Positions 17,977 to 25,639 of a DNA stretch of 64,000 nucleotides are shown piece by piece. The stretch is from positions 5,430 through 69,429 of the forward strand of contig JAZQLI010000026.1 of NCBI GenBank assembly GCA_045542595.1, given 5' to 3'. Every line of letters begins with the position of its first letter. The stretch's first letter is position 1. The position numbers and the translations under genes are program-made. The notes beneath the pieces were generated by a model, which ran no database searches, had not been told where the DNA came from, and was given only the letters and a program-made list of their open reading frames with translations. Origin of the DNA: Scatosoma sp045542595. Lineage in GTDB: Bacteria; Bacillota; Clostridia; Christensenellales; Borkfalkiaceae.

Positions 17977-18234
17977 TTAAGCGTTGTTTAAAGAAGCTTT
18001 ATATTCGCCAATGGCTTTGGAAAGCTGGTCGGGACAAGACGTATTATTACGACAACGGATACCGGCAAGCAAAGCGGCTACTTCGTCGATATCTTTTCCT
18101 TCGACAAGCTTTGCAATCCCTTGCAAGTTACCGCCGCAACCGCCGATAAAACGGACGTTATGCATTTTGTTGTTTGCGTCCACGTCGAATAAAATTTGAC
18201 GGGAACACGTGCCTCTGGTAGAATAAGTAAACAT
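17977..18234 (-). CDS. TSCPD-domain protein of unknown function
   Basis: An 85-residue protein containing the family signature TSCPDQLSKA near its C-terminus and a GGCGGN motif near residue 32. The conserved Cys residues suggest metal or cofactor binding, but the role is unknown. TSCPD domains also occur at the C-terminus of some class II ribonucleotide reductases. An upstream in-frame GTG at 18249 exists, but GAGGTG lies eight bases before the ATG at 18234, which fixes the start. It sits downstream of the DUF4364 gene with a 41-nt gap. Confidence 0.85.
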   Translation of the reverse strand: MFTYSTRGTCSRQILFDVDANNKMHNVRFIGGCGGNLQGIAKLVEGKDIDEVAALLAGIRCRNNTSCPDQLSKAIGEYKASLNNA

Positions 18235-18275
18235 ATAAAAACACCTCACGTAAATTATTTATGATTTTTGATAAA

Positions 18276-18803
18276 TTAATCCACCAACGTATCGTAAATG
18301 GCAGAATATAATTCGGAAGCCTTGCTTTCCCAATTTTTATAGATATTTTGTGCCGTTTTCTTATCGGGAACGACAAATTTCAATTCAAGCATCGGTTGTA
18401 CGGGCGCAAGTATTTTTACAAATACGGTATACGTACCGTCTACGTTTTGATAATAATCGGCTTTACATTCTTGCCGATTACGCAGTTTGCCGCTATTCTT
18501 TTTTACAAATGCGGAAATTTCGTCGCGAATGCTTTTGGGAATATTAATATAGAAATTATTTAAGCTCTCTCTGCCGTCGCTGGTAATGATATATAACGGT
18601 TCTTCTTCCGCGGAAGAAATACGGCAAATAAATCCGTCGTCAAGGAGTTTTGGGATAAGCTCTACGCAGTCCATATAATTGAGCCACGTATTTCCAGCGG
18701 TGCACATTTCGACAATCGTGCGTTCGGAAAGGGCGCTTTCCATTTTATCAAAAACGAAAAGCACAATCAATTTATTAACGGACGTTTCACCTTGTATTTG
18801 CAT
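18276..18803 (-). CDS. DUF4364-family winged-helix-like protein
   Basis: A 175-residue protein whose N-terminal part (about 5-80) resembles a winged helix-turn-helix, with helices ALSERTIVEMC and YMDCVELIPKLLDDGFI followed by a hairpin ending in SDGRESL. The C-terminal half contains an alternating beta region. Members of this family are widespread in Clostridia and presumed DNA-binding, but no target is known. AGGAG precedes the ATG. Located between an HPr-like gene and a TSCPD gene. Confidence 0.8.
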   Translation of the reverse strand: MQIQGETSVNKLIVLFVFDKMESALSERTIVEMCTAGNTWLNYMDCVELIPKLLDDGFICRISSAEEEPLYIITSDGRESLNNFYINIPKSIRDEISAFVKKNSGKLRNRQECKADYYQNVDGTYTVFVKILAPVQPMLELKFVVPDKKTAQNIYKNWESKASELYSAIYDTLVD

Positions 18804-18827
18804 TGCGTATTACTCCTTGTTTCATTT

Positions 18828-18852
18828 AAAAAACCGCGGTAAAATCCCGCGG
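18828..18852 (-). terminator. Terminator between the HPr-like and DUF4364 genes
   Basis: On the minus strand CCGCGG-GATTTTA-CCGCGG is followed by six T residues. It ends the HPr-like transcript, or attenuates read-through into the DUF4364 gene that begins 25 nt further on. Confidence 0.8.
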
Positions 18853-18873
18853 CTTTCTTCGGGTTGGTAAAAG

Positions 18874-19101
18874 TTATACTTCAAATTTTTTCAGCTTTTC
18901 TAACAATTCTTCACAATCGTCGCTGTATATTTCCACGGTAATCGGTTGGGATAATTCCAATGAAAAAATCCCTAAAATAGATTTTGCATCGACAACGTAT
19001 CTGCCGCTTTTAAGTAAAATCTCAAAAGGATATGCTTGCGTAATATTTACAAATTCCTTTACCGACTGCGCCATTTCCAACGAAATTTTCACCGATCTCA
19101 T
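18874..19101 (-). CDS. HPr-like protein lacking the phosphocarrier histidine
   Basis: A 75-residue protein with the HPr fold signature. The regulatory serine region DAKSILGI (about residues 38-45) matches NAKSIMGV of HPr, where HPr kinase acts. The active-site stretch GLHARPA is replaced by LEMAQSV, and the protein contains no histidine, so it cannot carry phosphate in the sugar phosphotransferase chain. This resembles the logic of Bacillus Crh (Gln in place of His15), but it is not a clear Crh orthologue. It has its own promoter and terminator. A regulatory role is inference. Confidence 0.8.
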   Translation of the reverse strand: MRSVKISLEMAQSVKEFVNITQAYPFEILLKSGRYVVDAKSILGIFSLELSQPITVEIYSDDCEELLEKLKKFEV

Positions 19102-19134
19102 AAAACGTCTCCTAACGCGAATGGAATTGCATAT

Positions 19135-19163
19135 ATTATAGCGGATAATTTTAATAAAATCAA
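19135..19163 (-). promoter_or_regulatory. SigA-type promoter of the HPr-like gene
   Basis: On the minus strand TTGATT (19163-19158) and TATAAT (19140-19135) with a 17-bp spacer. Confidence 0.75.
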
Positions 19164-19182
19164 GATATTTTGCCGAAAAATA

Positions 19183-19211
19183 TTTATTATTTTTTTATTT
19201 TGTGCTATAAT
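19183..19211 (+). promoter_or_regulatory. Possible promoter of the Nudix gene
   Basis: A perfect TATAAT at 19206-19211 has only a weak TTTATT at the -35 position, 17 bp upstream. Confidence 0.4.
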
Positions 19212-19267
19212 GATAACAAATCGAAAAAAACTTGTCTATTTTGCCGAACGGTAAAAAAGGAGCTCTT

Positions 19268-19807
19268 ATGCACGAATACGTAGAAAAAACAGTCCAAAAA
19301 AATTACGTTTATAAAGGAAAAATATTATCCCTGCGCGTGGACGACGCCTTGCTTCCCAACGGAAAACCCTGCAAGCGAGAAATTGTCGACCACAGCGGCG
19401 GCGCGTGCGCGTTGTACGTAGAAGACAATAAAATATTATTCGTGCGACAATACCGCTACGCCTATGGGGAAAGCGTATATGAACTTCCGGCAGGAAAATG
19501 CGATAACGGGGAAAACCCTGCTGTTGCCGCCGCAAGAGAACTCGCTGAAGAAACGGGCGTGTTGGCGGATAAATGTACGTTGCTTTTTGAAGTATATCCT
19601 TCGCCAGGCTATACCAACGAAAAAATTTACGTCTACTTAGCAGAAGGTGGGAAACGCCAACCCCAAAAGCTTGACGAAGGGGAGTTTTTAGACGTCGTTT
19701 GGTTGCCGATAGATAAAGTAAAAACTATGCTGCGCTTGGGTGAGTTGAAAGACGCGAAAACGATAATTGCCTTGCAAGCCTATTTTTTACGGGAAAATAA
19801 GTTGTGA
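19268..19807 (+). CDS. Nudix hydrolase, ADP-ribose pyrophosphatase type
   Basis: Cleaves nucleoside diphosphates linked to another moiety, most likely ADP-ribose. The Nudix box is complete: G76, E82, R90-E91, E94-E95 and G97 fit the G-x5-E-x7-RE-x2-EE-x-G pattern. The ELPAGK segment just before the box is typical of ADP-ribose pyrophosphatases. Length 179 residues. The ATG at 19268 follows AAAAAGGAG at good spacing, so the 12 extra codons upstream are discarded. Confidence 0.9.
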   Translation: MHEYVEKTVQKNYVYKGKILSLRVDDALLPNGKPCKREIVDHSGGACALYVEDNKILFVRQYRYAYGESVYELPAGKCDNGENPAVAAARELAEETGVLADKCTLLFEVYPSPGYTNEKIYVYLAEGGKRQPQKLDEGEFLDVVWLPIDKVKTMLRLGELKDAKTIIALQAYFLRENKL

Positions 19808-19825
19808 TATTTTTTGAAAAACTTC

Positions 19826-19841
19826 CGTCAAATACTTGACG
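19826..19841. promoter_or_regulatory. Dyad over the -35 of the lipid kinase promoter
   Basis: CGTCAA-ATAC-TTGACG is an inverted repeat with 6-bp arms whose right half is the -35 hexamer. Two further A-T pairs match after one mismatch on each side. It could be a repressor site or chance. Confidence 0.4.
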
Positions 19842-19864
19842 AAATATCTTTCCTTTGTTATACT
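19836..19864 (+). promoter_or_regulatory. SigA promoter of the diacylglycerol kinase-like gene
   Basis: TTGACG (19836-19841) and TATACT (19859-19864) with a 17-bp spacer, about 48 nt before the start codon. Confidence 0.8.
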
Positions 19865-19911
19865 ATATGTAATATGTTTTTATGACATTTTACAATAAAG
19901 GAAAGGAACAA

Positions 19912-20751
19912 ATGAAAAAATATCACGTTTTATACAATCCGCACGCAGGTTGCGGAACGGGCGAAGCGGAAGCGAAAAAGTTGGAAGAAACGTTAGGGGA
20001 AATTGCCCTTACGGATATGACGAAAATTGAAGATTACGCTCAGTTTTTTTCACAGTTGAACGACGATGAAGAAGTGGTGGTTTGCGGCGGCGACGGTACG
20101 CTAAATTGTTTTGTCAATCAAGCGGGGGAAGCGGCGCAAACGAAAGCGGTTTCCTATTATGCTTGCGGTAGCGGTAACGATTTTATGCGCGAAGTGCAAA
20201 CGGAAGCAGGCAAAACGGTCGCTTTAAACGAATACATAAAAAATTTACCGACGGTAACGGTCAATAATAAAACGTACCGCTTTATTAACGGAATCGGTTT
20301 CGGTATCGACGGATATTGTTGTGAAGAAGGGGATAAGCTGCGCGCCAAGACAAGTAAGCCCATCAATTATACGGGGATAGCTATTAAAGGATTGTTATTC
20401 CGCTACAAGCCTACGGACGCGACGGTGATTGTGGACGGTAAGGAATACCGTTTTAAAAAGGTTTGGCTTGCACCTACTATGAACGGGAAATATTACGGCG
20501 GCGGTATGATTCCCACGCCCGAGCAAAACCGCAACGACGATACACTTTCGGTAATGATATTCCACGGAACGGGCAAATTAAAATCTTTAATGATATTCCC
20601 GTCTATTTTCAAGGGAGAGCACGTAAAGCATACGAAACATATCACCGTGCTTTCCGGTAAGGAAATTACGGTAAGATACGATAGTCCTCGAGCGTTACAA
20701 ATCGACGGCGAAACGATTTCGGGGGTAACCGAATATACGGCGAGAAAATAA
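19912..20751 (+). CDS. Diacylglycerol/lipid kinase family protein (DagK/YegS-like)
   Basis: Predicted cytoplasmic kinase that phosphorylates a lipid such as diacylglycerol or undecaprenol, depending on subfamily. The nucleotide-binding signature GGDGTLN lies at residues 59-65, and NPHAG near the N-terminus (9-13) is also characteristic. The 279-residue length fits the family. The ATG at 19912 is preceded by AAAGGAAAGG; ten extra upstream codons are rejected. It has a separate promoter and terminator. Confidence 0.88.
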   Translation: MKKYHVLYNPHAGCGTGEAEAKKLEETLGEIALTDMTKIEDYAQFFSQLNDDEEVVVCGGDGTLNCFVNQAGEAAQTKAVSYYACGSGNDFMREVQTEAGKTVALNEYIKNLPTVTVNNKTYRFINGIGFGIDGYCCEEGDKLRAKTSKPINYTGIAIKGLLFRYKPTDATVIVDGKEYRFKKVWLAPTMNGKYYGGGMIPTPEQNRNDDTLSVMIFHGTGKLKSLMIFPSIFKGEHVKHTKHITVLSGKEITVRYDSPRALQIDGETISGVTEYTARK

Positions 20752-20769
20752 AAAAAGACGGCAAAAAAC

Positions 20770-20798
20770 AAAAAGCACGCTTTCATAGCGTGCTTTTT
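20770..20798. terminator. Bidirectional terminator
   Basis: AAAAAGCACGCT-TTCAT-AGCGTGCTTTTT ends both the lipid kinase gene and the convergent Cys-rich gene; A and T tracts flank an 8-bp GC-containing core. Confidence 0.9.
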
Positions 20799-20838
20799 GC
20801 TTGTCAATGAACAAAATGCAAGGAGAAAAGAAGGGCAA

Positions 20839-21054
20839 TTAACGACAGTTGCAGCTGCAACCACAGTTACAAGGCGGCGTTAAAATCGCCGAAAGCGTGC
20901 CGTTTTTGTATAAGCAGAACAAAAGGGCAACGATAATGGGAAGACCGCAACCGCTGAAGATATTCGAGCAGAAAATCCCGTCTTTCGAACCAAGTACAAG
21001 CAAAGCGATGAGAATCCAAAGGGTTACGTTATTACCCTGACAACAACAATTCAT
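20839..21054 (-). CDS. Small cysteine-rich membrane protein
   Basis: A 71-residue protein with eleven cysteines: a CCC cluster at residues 3-5, C29, C36 and C47, and a C-terminal CNCGCSCNC at 62-70. Two hydrophobic segments, about 11-22 and 38-49, suggest a helical hairpin with both Cys-rich ends on the same side. AGGAGG lies seven bases upstream of the ATG, supporting a real gene. No family is recognised; metal binding or a cross-linked envelope or spore-coat role is speculation. Confidence 0.75.
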   Translation of the reverse strand: MNCCCQGNNVTLWILIALLVLGSKDGIFCSNIFSGCGLPIIVALLFCLYKNGTLSAILTPPCNCGCSCNCR

Positions 21055-21074
21055 AAAAAACCTCCTGTGTTTCG

Positions 21075-21119
21075 CCGCAGGGGTATGTATTTTGCTCCGA
21101 AACGGAAAATTGCCTGCGG
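21075..21119 (-). promoter_or_regulatory. Stem-loop in the leader of the Cys-rich membrane protein gene
   Basis: CCGCAGG (21075-21081) pairs with CCTGCGG (21113-21119), enclosing an inner TTTT..TCCG-AAA-CGGAAAA hairpin. On the minus strand it lies immediately upstream of the ribosome binding site, so it could affect translation. Confidence 0.5.
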
Positions 21120-21216
21120 TTTTGTCTTTCTATTACATAATATTCAAAAAAACGTGTAATTGTGTAACGAAACAAACGTTTCCGTGAAAAAATAAGAAAA
21201 ATTCCCTTTCATTTTG

Positions 21217-21245
21217 TTGCCTAAATTAAAAAAATGCGTTATAAT
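21217..21245 (+). promoter_or_regulatory. SigA-type promoter of the ECF S component-coaX operon
   Basis: TTGCCT (21217-21222) and TATAAT (21240-21245) with a 17-bp spacer. About 100 nt of leader follow before the start codon. Confidence 0.75.
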
Positions 21246-21264
21246 ACTAATATGTTTGCACGGG

Positions 21265-21326
21265 AGATACGTTTTTGCGGTCTTACCTATACGGCAAATA
21301 AATACTTATTTTTTCTACGGGTATCT
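21265..21326 (+). promoter_or_regulatory. Structured leader before the ECF S component gene
   Basis: AGATAC (21265-21270) can pair with GTATCT (21321-21326) to close a multi-branch element. Inside, TTTGC/GCAAA (21274-21298) competes with AAATAA-ATAC-TTATTT (21296-21311), which is followed by more T residues. It fits no riboswitch class I know. Confidence 0.4.
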
Positions 21327-21352
21327 TAACAGAACTCGATGGAGGTTTTTTT

Positions 21353-21952
21353 ATGAAACGCGATATTTCGCATACGGTAGCCTTTATAGGCTTAATGACC
21401 GCTTTAATGGCGGTCGTGCTCACTTTGGAAACGTACGTGTTTATTTATTTTATTAAACCGTCTCCTGCGTTTTTATCCATTCCGCTTTTTATAGCGTTGT
21501 CTATGTATGGCGATTGGAAAAACAGTTTTATCGGTGGTACGGTATTCGGTTGTTGTTCGTTCGCACTTTCGTTTATCGTTGGATACACCGTTTTTTATAA
21601 TCCGCTTATCTCGGTATTGCCGCGAACGTTAGCAGGGGTGGCAGGCTATTTTATTTTGCACGGACTCACCGTTTGGACGAAAGGCAAAGCCAAAGACGGA
21701 ACGCGTATGCTTGCAGCGGCGCTTACGGTATTGCTCCACACCGTTTTGGTGCTTGGCGCGATGGAAATTTTTTCTTCGGGCGGCGCGTTTATAGATACCG
21801 TTTGGCAGGTGATTATCGGAGTGAATTTCTTGGCGGAATTTGCTTGTTCGATATTCTTGACTCCCGTATTCATTCGCATTATGAAAAAGTATACGAAAAC
21901 GCCTGATTTAATTCCTTTGCGCGCAAAGGTTGAAAGAGAGAAAAAACAATGA
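21353..21952 (+). CDS. ECF transporter S component, probably pantothenate-specific
   Basis: A 199-residue integral membrane protein with about six hydrophobic helices, an Ala/Leu-rich first helix and a short charged C-terminus, the usual shape of S components that bind a vitamin and dock on EcfA-EcfT. Its stop overlaps coaX by 4 nt, so it is translationally coupled to pantothenate kinase; this makes pantothenate (PanT-like) the most likely substrate. That assignment is inferred from context only. AGGAGG with optimal spacing precedes the ATG. Confidence 0.8.
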   Translation: MKRDISHTVAFIGLMTALMAVVLTLETYVFIYFIKPSPAFLSIPLFIALSMYGDWKNSFIGGTVFGCCSFALSFIVGYTVFYNPLISVLPRTLAGVAGYFILHGLTVWTKGKAKDGTRMLAAALTVLLHTVLVLGAMEIFSSGGAFIDTVWQVIIGVNFLAEFACSIFLTPVFIRIMKKYTKTPDLIPLRAKVEREKKQ

Positions 21953-22734
21953 TTATTTGCATAGATATAGGAAATACCAACATAAAATATGCCATTTACG
22001 ACGGGGACGTTTTAAAATTATCCTTCCGTGTGGCAACCGATTTAAAAAAGACTTCGGACGAATACGGCGAACAGCTGACGGGTATGTTAGAATCGCAAGG
22101 GGTAAAAACGAGTAACGTAACGGGCGGCATTATGTCGTCGGTCGTGCCTTCGCTCGATTATACCATTGATAAAATGTGCGAAATCTACTTGCATATTAAG
22201 CCGTTGCATATTGCGCCCGGCTTGAAATCGGGGTTGAATATTCGCTGCGACGACGCAAGGGAAGTGGGCGCGGACAGAATTGTCAACTGCGTTTCGGCTA
22301 TCGTTAGCTACGGCGAAAATAAACCTATGATAGTGGTAGATTTTGGTACGGCAACCACGTTTAATATTATCAGTGAAAATAACGAATTTATCGGCGGGGT
22401 TATTGCTCCGGGCATTAAAGGCTCGCTCGATTCGCTTGTCAACGGTACGGCGAAATTACCGCGAGTGGAAATAGAAGCACCCAACAGCATTATCGCAAAA
22501 AACACGATAACGAATATGCAAGCAGGTATCGTATTTGGGTTTGCGGGCTTGGTAGAATATATCGTAAAACGTATCAAACGGGAAATGAAACGTTCGGATA
22601 TCAAAACGATAGCAACGGGTGGTTTTAGTACCGTTATTTCCAAAGAAGTAGAATGTATCGACGTGGTGGATAAACTACTCACGTTAAAGGGCTTGAAATA
22701 TTTATACGATTTAAATACCCCCGAAAAAGCATAG
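21949..22734 (+). CDS. coaX: Type III pantothenate kinase
   Basis: First step of coenzyme A synthesis from pantothenate. The phosphate-binding motif IDIGNTNIK lies at residues 4-12, ADRIVN at about 107 and DFGTATTFN at about 131, all typical of CoaX in the ASKHA fold. Length 261 residues is normal. It overlaps the ECF S component gene by the ATGA junction. Type III enzymes are not feedback-inhibited by CoA, so control is more likely at uptake or expression. Confidence 0.95.
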   Translation: MIICIDIGNTNIKYAIYDGDVLKLSFRVATDLKKTSDEYGEQLTGMLESQGVKTSNVTGGIMSSVVPSLDYTIDKMCEIYLHIKPLHIAPGLKSGLNIRCDDAREVGADRIVNCVSAIVSYGENKPMIVVDFGTATTFNIISENNEFIGGVIAPGIKGSLDSLVNGTAKLPRVEIEAPNSIIAKNTITNMQAGIVFGFAGLVEYIVKRIKREMKRSDIKTIATGGFSTVISKEVECIDVVDKLLTLKGLKYLYDLNTPEKA

Positions 22735-22788
22735 GGCAGGTATGTAACGAAACAAAAAAACGTAATGTTTTTCGTAAGGAGTTAGAAT

Positions 22789-24081
22789 ATGATTAAAAAA
22801 GTAGGCGTAGCTATTTTAGGACTTGGCGTCGTGGGCGGCGGTACGTATCAAACGTTGGTTGAGCATCACGATTTTTACGTGCAAACGCAACAGGTGGATA
22901 TCACGGTAGAGAAAGTACTCGATTTAAATTTAGAGCGCTTGAAACAACTTGGCGTGCCCACGGAAGCAATCGCAAAAAATATAGAAGAAGTAGTGGCTTC
23001 TCCCAGCGTAGATATCGTCATTGAAACGATAGGCGGTATCGGTGTAGCAAAGGCGTTTGTAACGGCGGCGCTTCGAAACGGAAAGACGGTTGTAACGTCG
23101 AATAAAGAACTCATTTGTAAATTCTCGCACGAGTTAGAACGTTTGGCAAAGCGCAATCATTGCGGCTTGTATTATGAGGCGAGCTGCGTCGGCGGCGTGC
23201 CTATTATCCGTACGCTTTTAGACGGCGTGCAGGGCAACCATATTCAAAGTATGATGGGTATCGTCAACGGTACGACCAACTACATTTTGACGAAAATGAC
23301 GTACGAAGGCGCGAACTACGCCGACGTATTAAAGGAAGCGCAAAAGCTCGGTTATGCGGAAGCAAATCCTTCGGCAGACGTCGACGGATTCGATTCTATG
23401 TACAAGCTTTCCATTTTGTCGTCGATGGCGTTCCATACGAAAATTCCGTATACGAAAATTTTCCGCGAAGGTATCTCGGAAATCAGCGTAGAAGATATCG
23501 CGCACGGTAGAGAGCTTGGTTATACGTTAAAGCTGTTGGCAATCGGGAAAAAGAACGGCAAAACGGTGGAGGTACGCGTACATCCCACGTTTATCCCGCA
23601 CGAACATCCGCTTGCCGGCGTGAACGATTCGTTCAATGCAGTGTACTTAAACGGCGACGCCGTAGGCGACGTTATGTTATACGGTCGCGGCGCAGGGGCG
23701 TTGCCTACCGCAAGCGCAGTAGTTAGCGACGTAATTTATGCGGCTACGCACTCCGAAATAAAATATTCCACTTTTAAAAACAATGCGACGGCGGATACGG
23801 ATACCAAGTTTGTTTCCGATTTTGCAAGCGCGTACTATTTACGCCTTTCCGTAACGGATAAAGCCGGCGTACTTGCCAAAATTTGCGGTATGTTCGGTAA
23901 GCATAACGTTTCCATCGTCAAGGTTTCGCAACTGCCCAAGGCAGACGCGGAAGACGATAAGGCGGTTACGCTTATTATCGTTACCCATAAAACTACCGAA
24001 AACAGCGTGAAAAACGTTGTGTCGAAAATCAACGCGTCCACTTTGGGTAGAGTAGATTCGATTATCCGCGTAGAACAATAA
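22789..24081 (+). CDS. hom: Homoserine dehydrogenase
   Basis: Reduces aspartate semialdehyde to homoserine in the threonine/methionine branch. N-terminal GLGVVGGG nucleotide-binding motif (residues 11-18), the catalytic domain with YEASCVGGVPIIRTL and GTTNYILTKM, and a C-terminal ACT domain (about 355-430) that normally gives threonine feedback inhibition. Length 430 residues is typical for Firmicutes. Aspartate kinase and ThrH are also in the window. AAGGAG precedes the ATG. Confidence 0.95.
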   Translation: MIKKVGVAILGLGVVGGGTYQTLVEHHDFYVQTQQVDITVEKVLDLNLERLKQLGVPTEAIAKNIEEVVASPSVDIVIETIGGIGVAKAFVTAALRNGKTVVTSNKELICKFSHELERLAKRNHCGLYYEASCVGGVPIIRTLLDGVQGNHIQSMMGIVNGTTNYILTKMTYEGANYADVLKEAQKLGYAEANPSADVDGFDSMYKLSILSSMAFHTKIPYTKIFREGISEISVEDIAHGRELGYTLKLLAIGKKNGKTVEVRVHPTFIPHEHPLAGVNDSFNAVYLNGDAVGDVMLYGRGAGALPTASAVVSDVIYAATHSEIKYSTFKNNATADTDTKFVSDFASAYYLRLSVTDKAGVLAKICGMFGKHNVSIVKVSQLPKADAEDDKAVTLIIVTHKTTENSVKNVVSKINASTLGRVDSIIRVEQ

Positions 24082-24100
24082 TTTTAAACCAAAACGATAC

Positions 24101-24130
24101 AAGAAAGAGAGGCTGTATACGCCTTTCTTT
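24101..24130 (+). terminator. Possible weak terminator after hom
   Basis: AAAGAGAGGC and GCCTTTCTTT pair over 10 bp with one G-U pair and a 7-nt loop. The T-tract lies within the stem, so efficiency is uncertain. Confidence 0.45.
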
Positions 24131-24148
24131 CGCATTTAAAGGAGTACT

Positions 24149-25432
24149 ATGCTTACGGAAGAAAAGAGCCGTCAATACGTACAAATACTCAAAGAAGAGT
24201 TAATTCCTGCAATGGGCTGTACCGAGCCTATTTCCATTGCCTACGCGGTGGCTAAGGCGAGAAGCTTATTTACGAAAACGGGAGAAGAACCCGTCCGCGC
24301 GCGGTTGGAAGTAAGCGGCAACATTATCAAAAACGCAAAAAGCGTTACCGTACCCCATACGGGCGGTATGCGCGGTATTCCGTCGGCGTTTGCCGCAGGA
24401 CTTGTGGCTGGCAATGCGGCAAAGGAGTTGGAAACGCTTTCTTCCGTTACGGACGAACAAATAGAACAAATGCAACGGGTACGGGATACCTTTCCTTTGG
24501 AAATTATAACCCCCGAAACGTCGCGCGTGTTTGATATTGCCGTAACGTTATATTCGGCAAATCACACTTCGTACGTGCGTATTGCCGACGCCCATACCAA
24601 CGTTGTCTGTATGCGTTTCGACGGGGACACGTTATTTGAAAAAACGCTTGAAAGCGAATCGCAAAAAACGGATAAAAGCGTACTCAACGTAGAAGATATC
24701 CTTGCGTTTGCAAACGAAGTGGACACGTCGACAGTATCGGAAACGCTGCAACGGCAAATCGATTATAATATGGCAATCGCGGAAGAAGGTTTGAAAAACG
24801 ATTACGGGGCAAACGTGGGCAAAGTGCTGCTCCGTAGTTATCAACCGGATATCAAGATAACGGCGAAAGCGTACGCGGCGGCGGCAAGCGACGCCCGTAT
24901 GAACGGTTGCGAATTACCCGTCATCATCAATTCGGGTAGCGGCAATCAAGGCATTACGGCTTCCGTGCCCGTTATCGTGTATGCACGCGGTTTACATCTT
25001 TCCAAAGAACGGCTTTATCGCGCACTTTGCGTTTCTAATTTAATTACAATCCATTTAAAAAGCGGAATCGGTACGCTTTCGGCATATTGCGGAGTGGTAT
25101 CGGCAGGTGCAGGCGCGGCGTGCGGTATAGCCTATCTTTTAGGCGGTACGAAAAAGGAAGTTTCGCATACGCTTGTCAATGCACTCGCCATTGATTCGGG
25201 AATTATTTGCGACGGAGCAAAAGCCAGTTGCGCGGCGAAAATTGCAACGGCGGTAGAAAGCGGACTGTTAGGGTTACAAATGTATTACAACGGCAACCAG
25301 TTTTTTGCAGGCGAGGGAATTGTCAAAAAAGGAGTGGAAAACACCATCAAAAGCGTAGCAAGGTTGGCGCAAGAAGGAATGAAAGAAACAGATAAAGAAA
25401 TATTACGGATTATGCTGGATACCGAAACGTAA
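24149..25432 (+). CDS. L-cysteine desulfidase / serine dehydratase-alpha-like protein (UPF0597, CyuA/YhaM family)
   Basis: Related to the alpha domain of iron-sulfur L-serine dehydratase. The conserved cluster cysteines appear in MGCTEP (C24) and in the C-terminal GIICDGAKASCAAKI segment. Family members degrade L-cysteine to pyruvate, ammonia and sulfide. At 427 residues it matches the CyuA/YhaM length. It follows hom by 67 nt with an AAAGGAG site and is ended by a good terminator. Serine rather than cysteine as substrate remains possible. Confidence 0.85.
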   Translation: MLTEEKSRQYVQILKEELIPAMGCTEPISIAYAVAKARSLFTKTGEEPVRARLEVSGNIIKNAKSVTVPHTGGMRGIPSAFAAGLVAGNAAKELETLSSVTDEQIEQMQRVRDTFPLEIITPETSRVFDIAVTLYSANHTSYVRIADAHTNVVCMRFDGDTLFEKTLESESQKTDKSVLNVEDILAFANEVDTSTVSETLQRQIDYNMAIAEEGLKNDYGANVGKVLLRSYQPDIKITAKAYAAAASDARMNGCELPVIINSGSGNQGITASVPVIVYARGLHLSKERLYRALCVSNLITIHLKSGIGTLSAYCGVVSAGAGAACGIAYLLGGTKKEVSHTLVNALAIDSGIICDGAKASCAAKIATAVESGLLGLQMYYNGNQFFAGEGIVKKGVENTIKSVARLAQEGMKETDKEILRIMLDTET

Positions 25433-25442
25433 AAAGGATAAG

Positions 25443-25478
25443 TAAGCGGATTGCACGCACAATCCGCTTATATTTTTT
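25443..25478 (+). terminator. Terminator before the ser-his operon
   Basis: TAAGCGGATTG and CAATCCGCTTA form an 11-bp perfect stem with a 6-nt loop, followed by TATTTTTT. Confidence 0.9.
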
Positions 25479-25539
25479 AAAATACACACAAAAGTGGTAA
25501 ATTATTTATAAAATAATGTTGAAAAACCCTTTAAAATCC

Positions 25540-25569
25540 TTGCTTTTTTATAGTCGAATGTGGTAAAAT
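25540..25569 (+). promoter_or_regulatory. SigA-type promoter of the serC-serA-his operon
   Basis: TTGCTT (25540-25545) and TAAAAT (25564-25569) with an 18-bp spacer. The roughly 65-nt leader has no room for a T-box. A perfect A/T-only dyad ATTATTT-ATA-AAATAAT (25501-25517) lies just upstream and could be an operator. Confidence 0.65.
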
Positions 25570-25639
25570 ATGTGCAATCAATATTTTTGATTAAACAGCC
25601 TTATGTATTCAATTTTTTTGTTTATAGGAGATAGATGAT

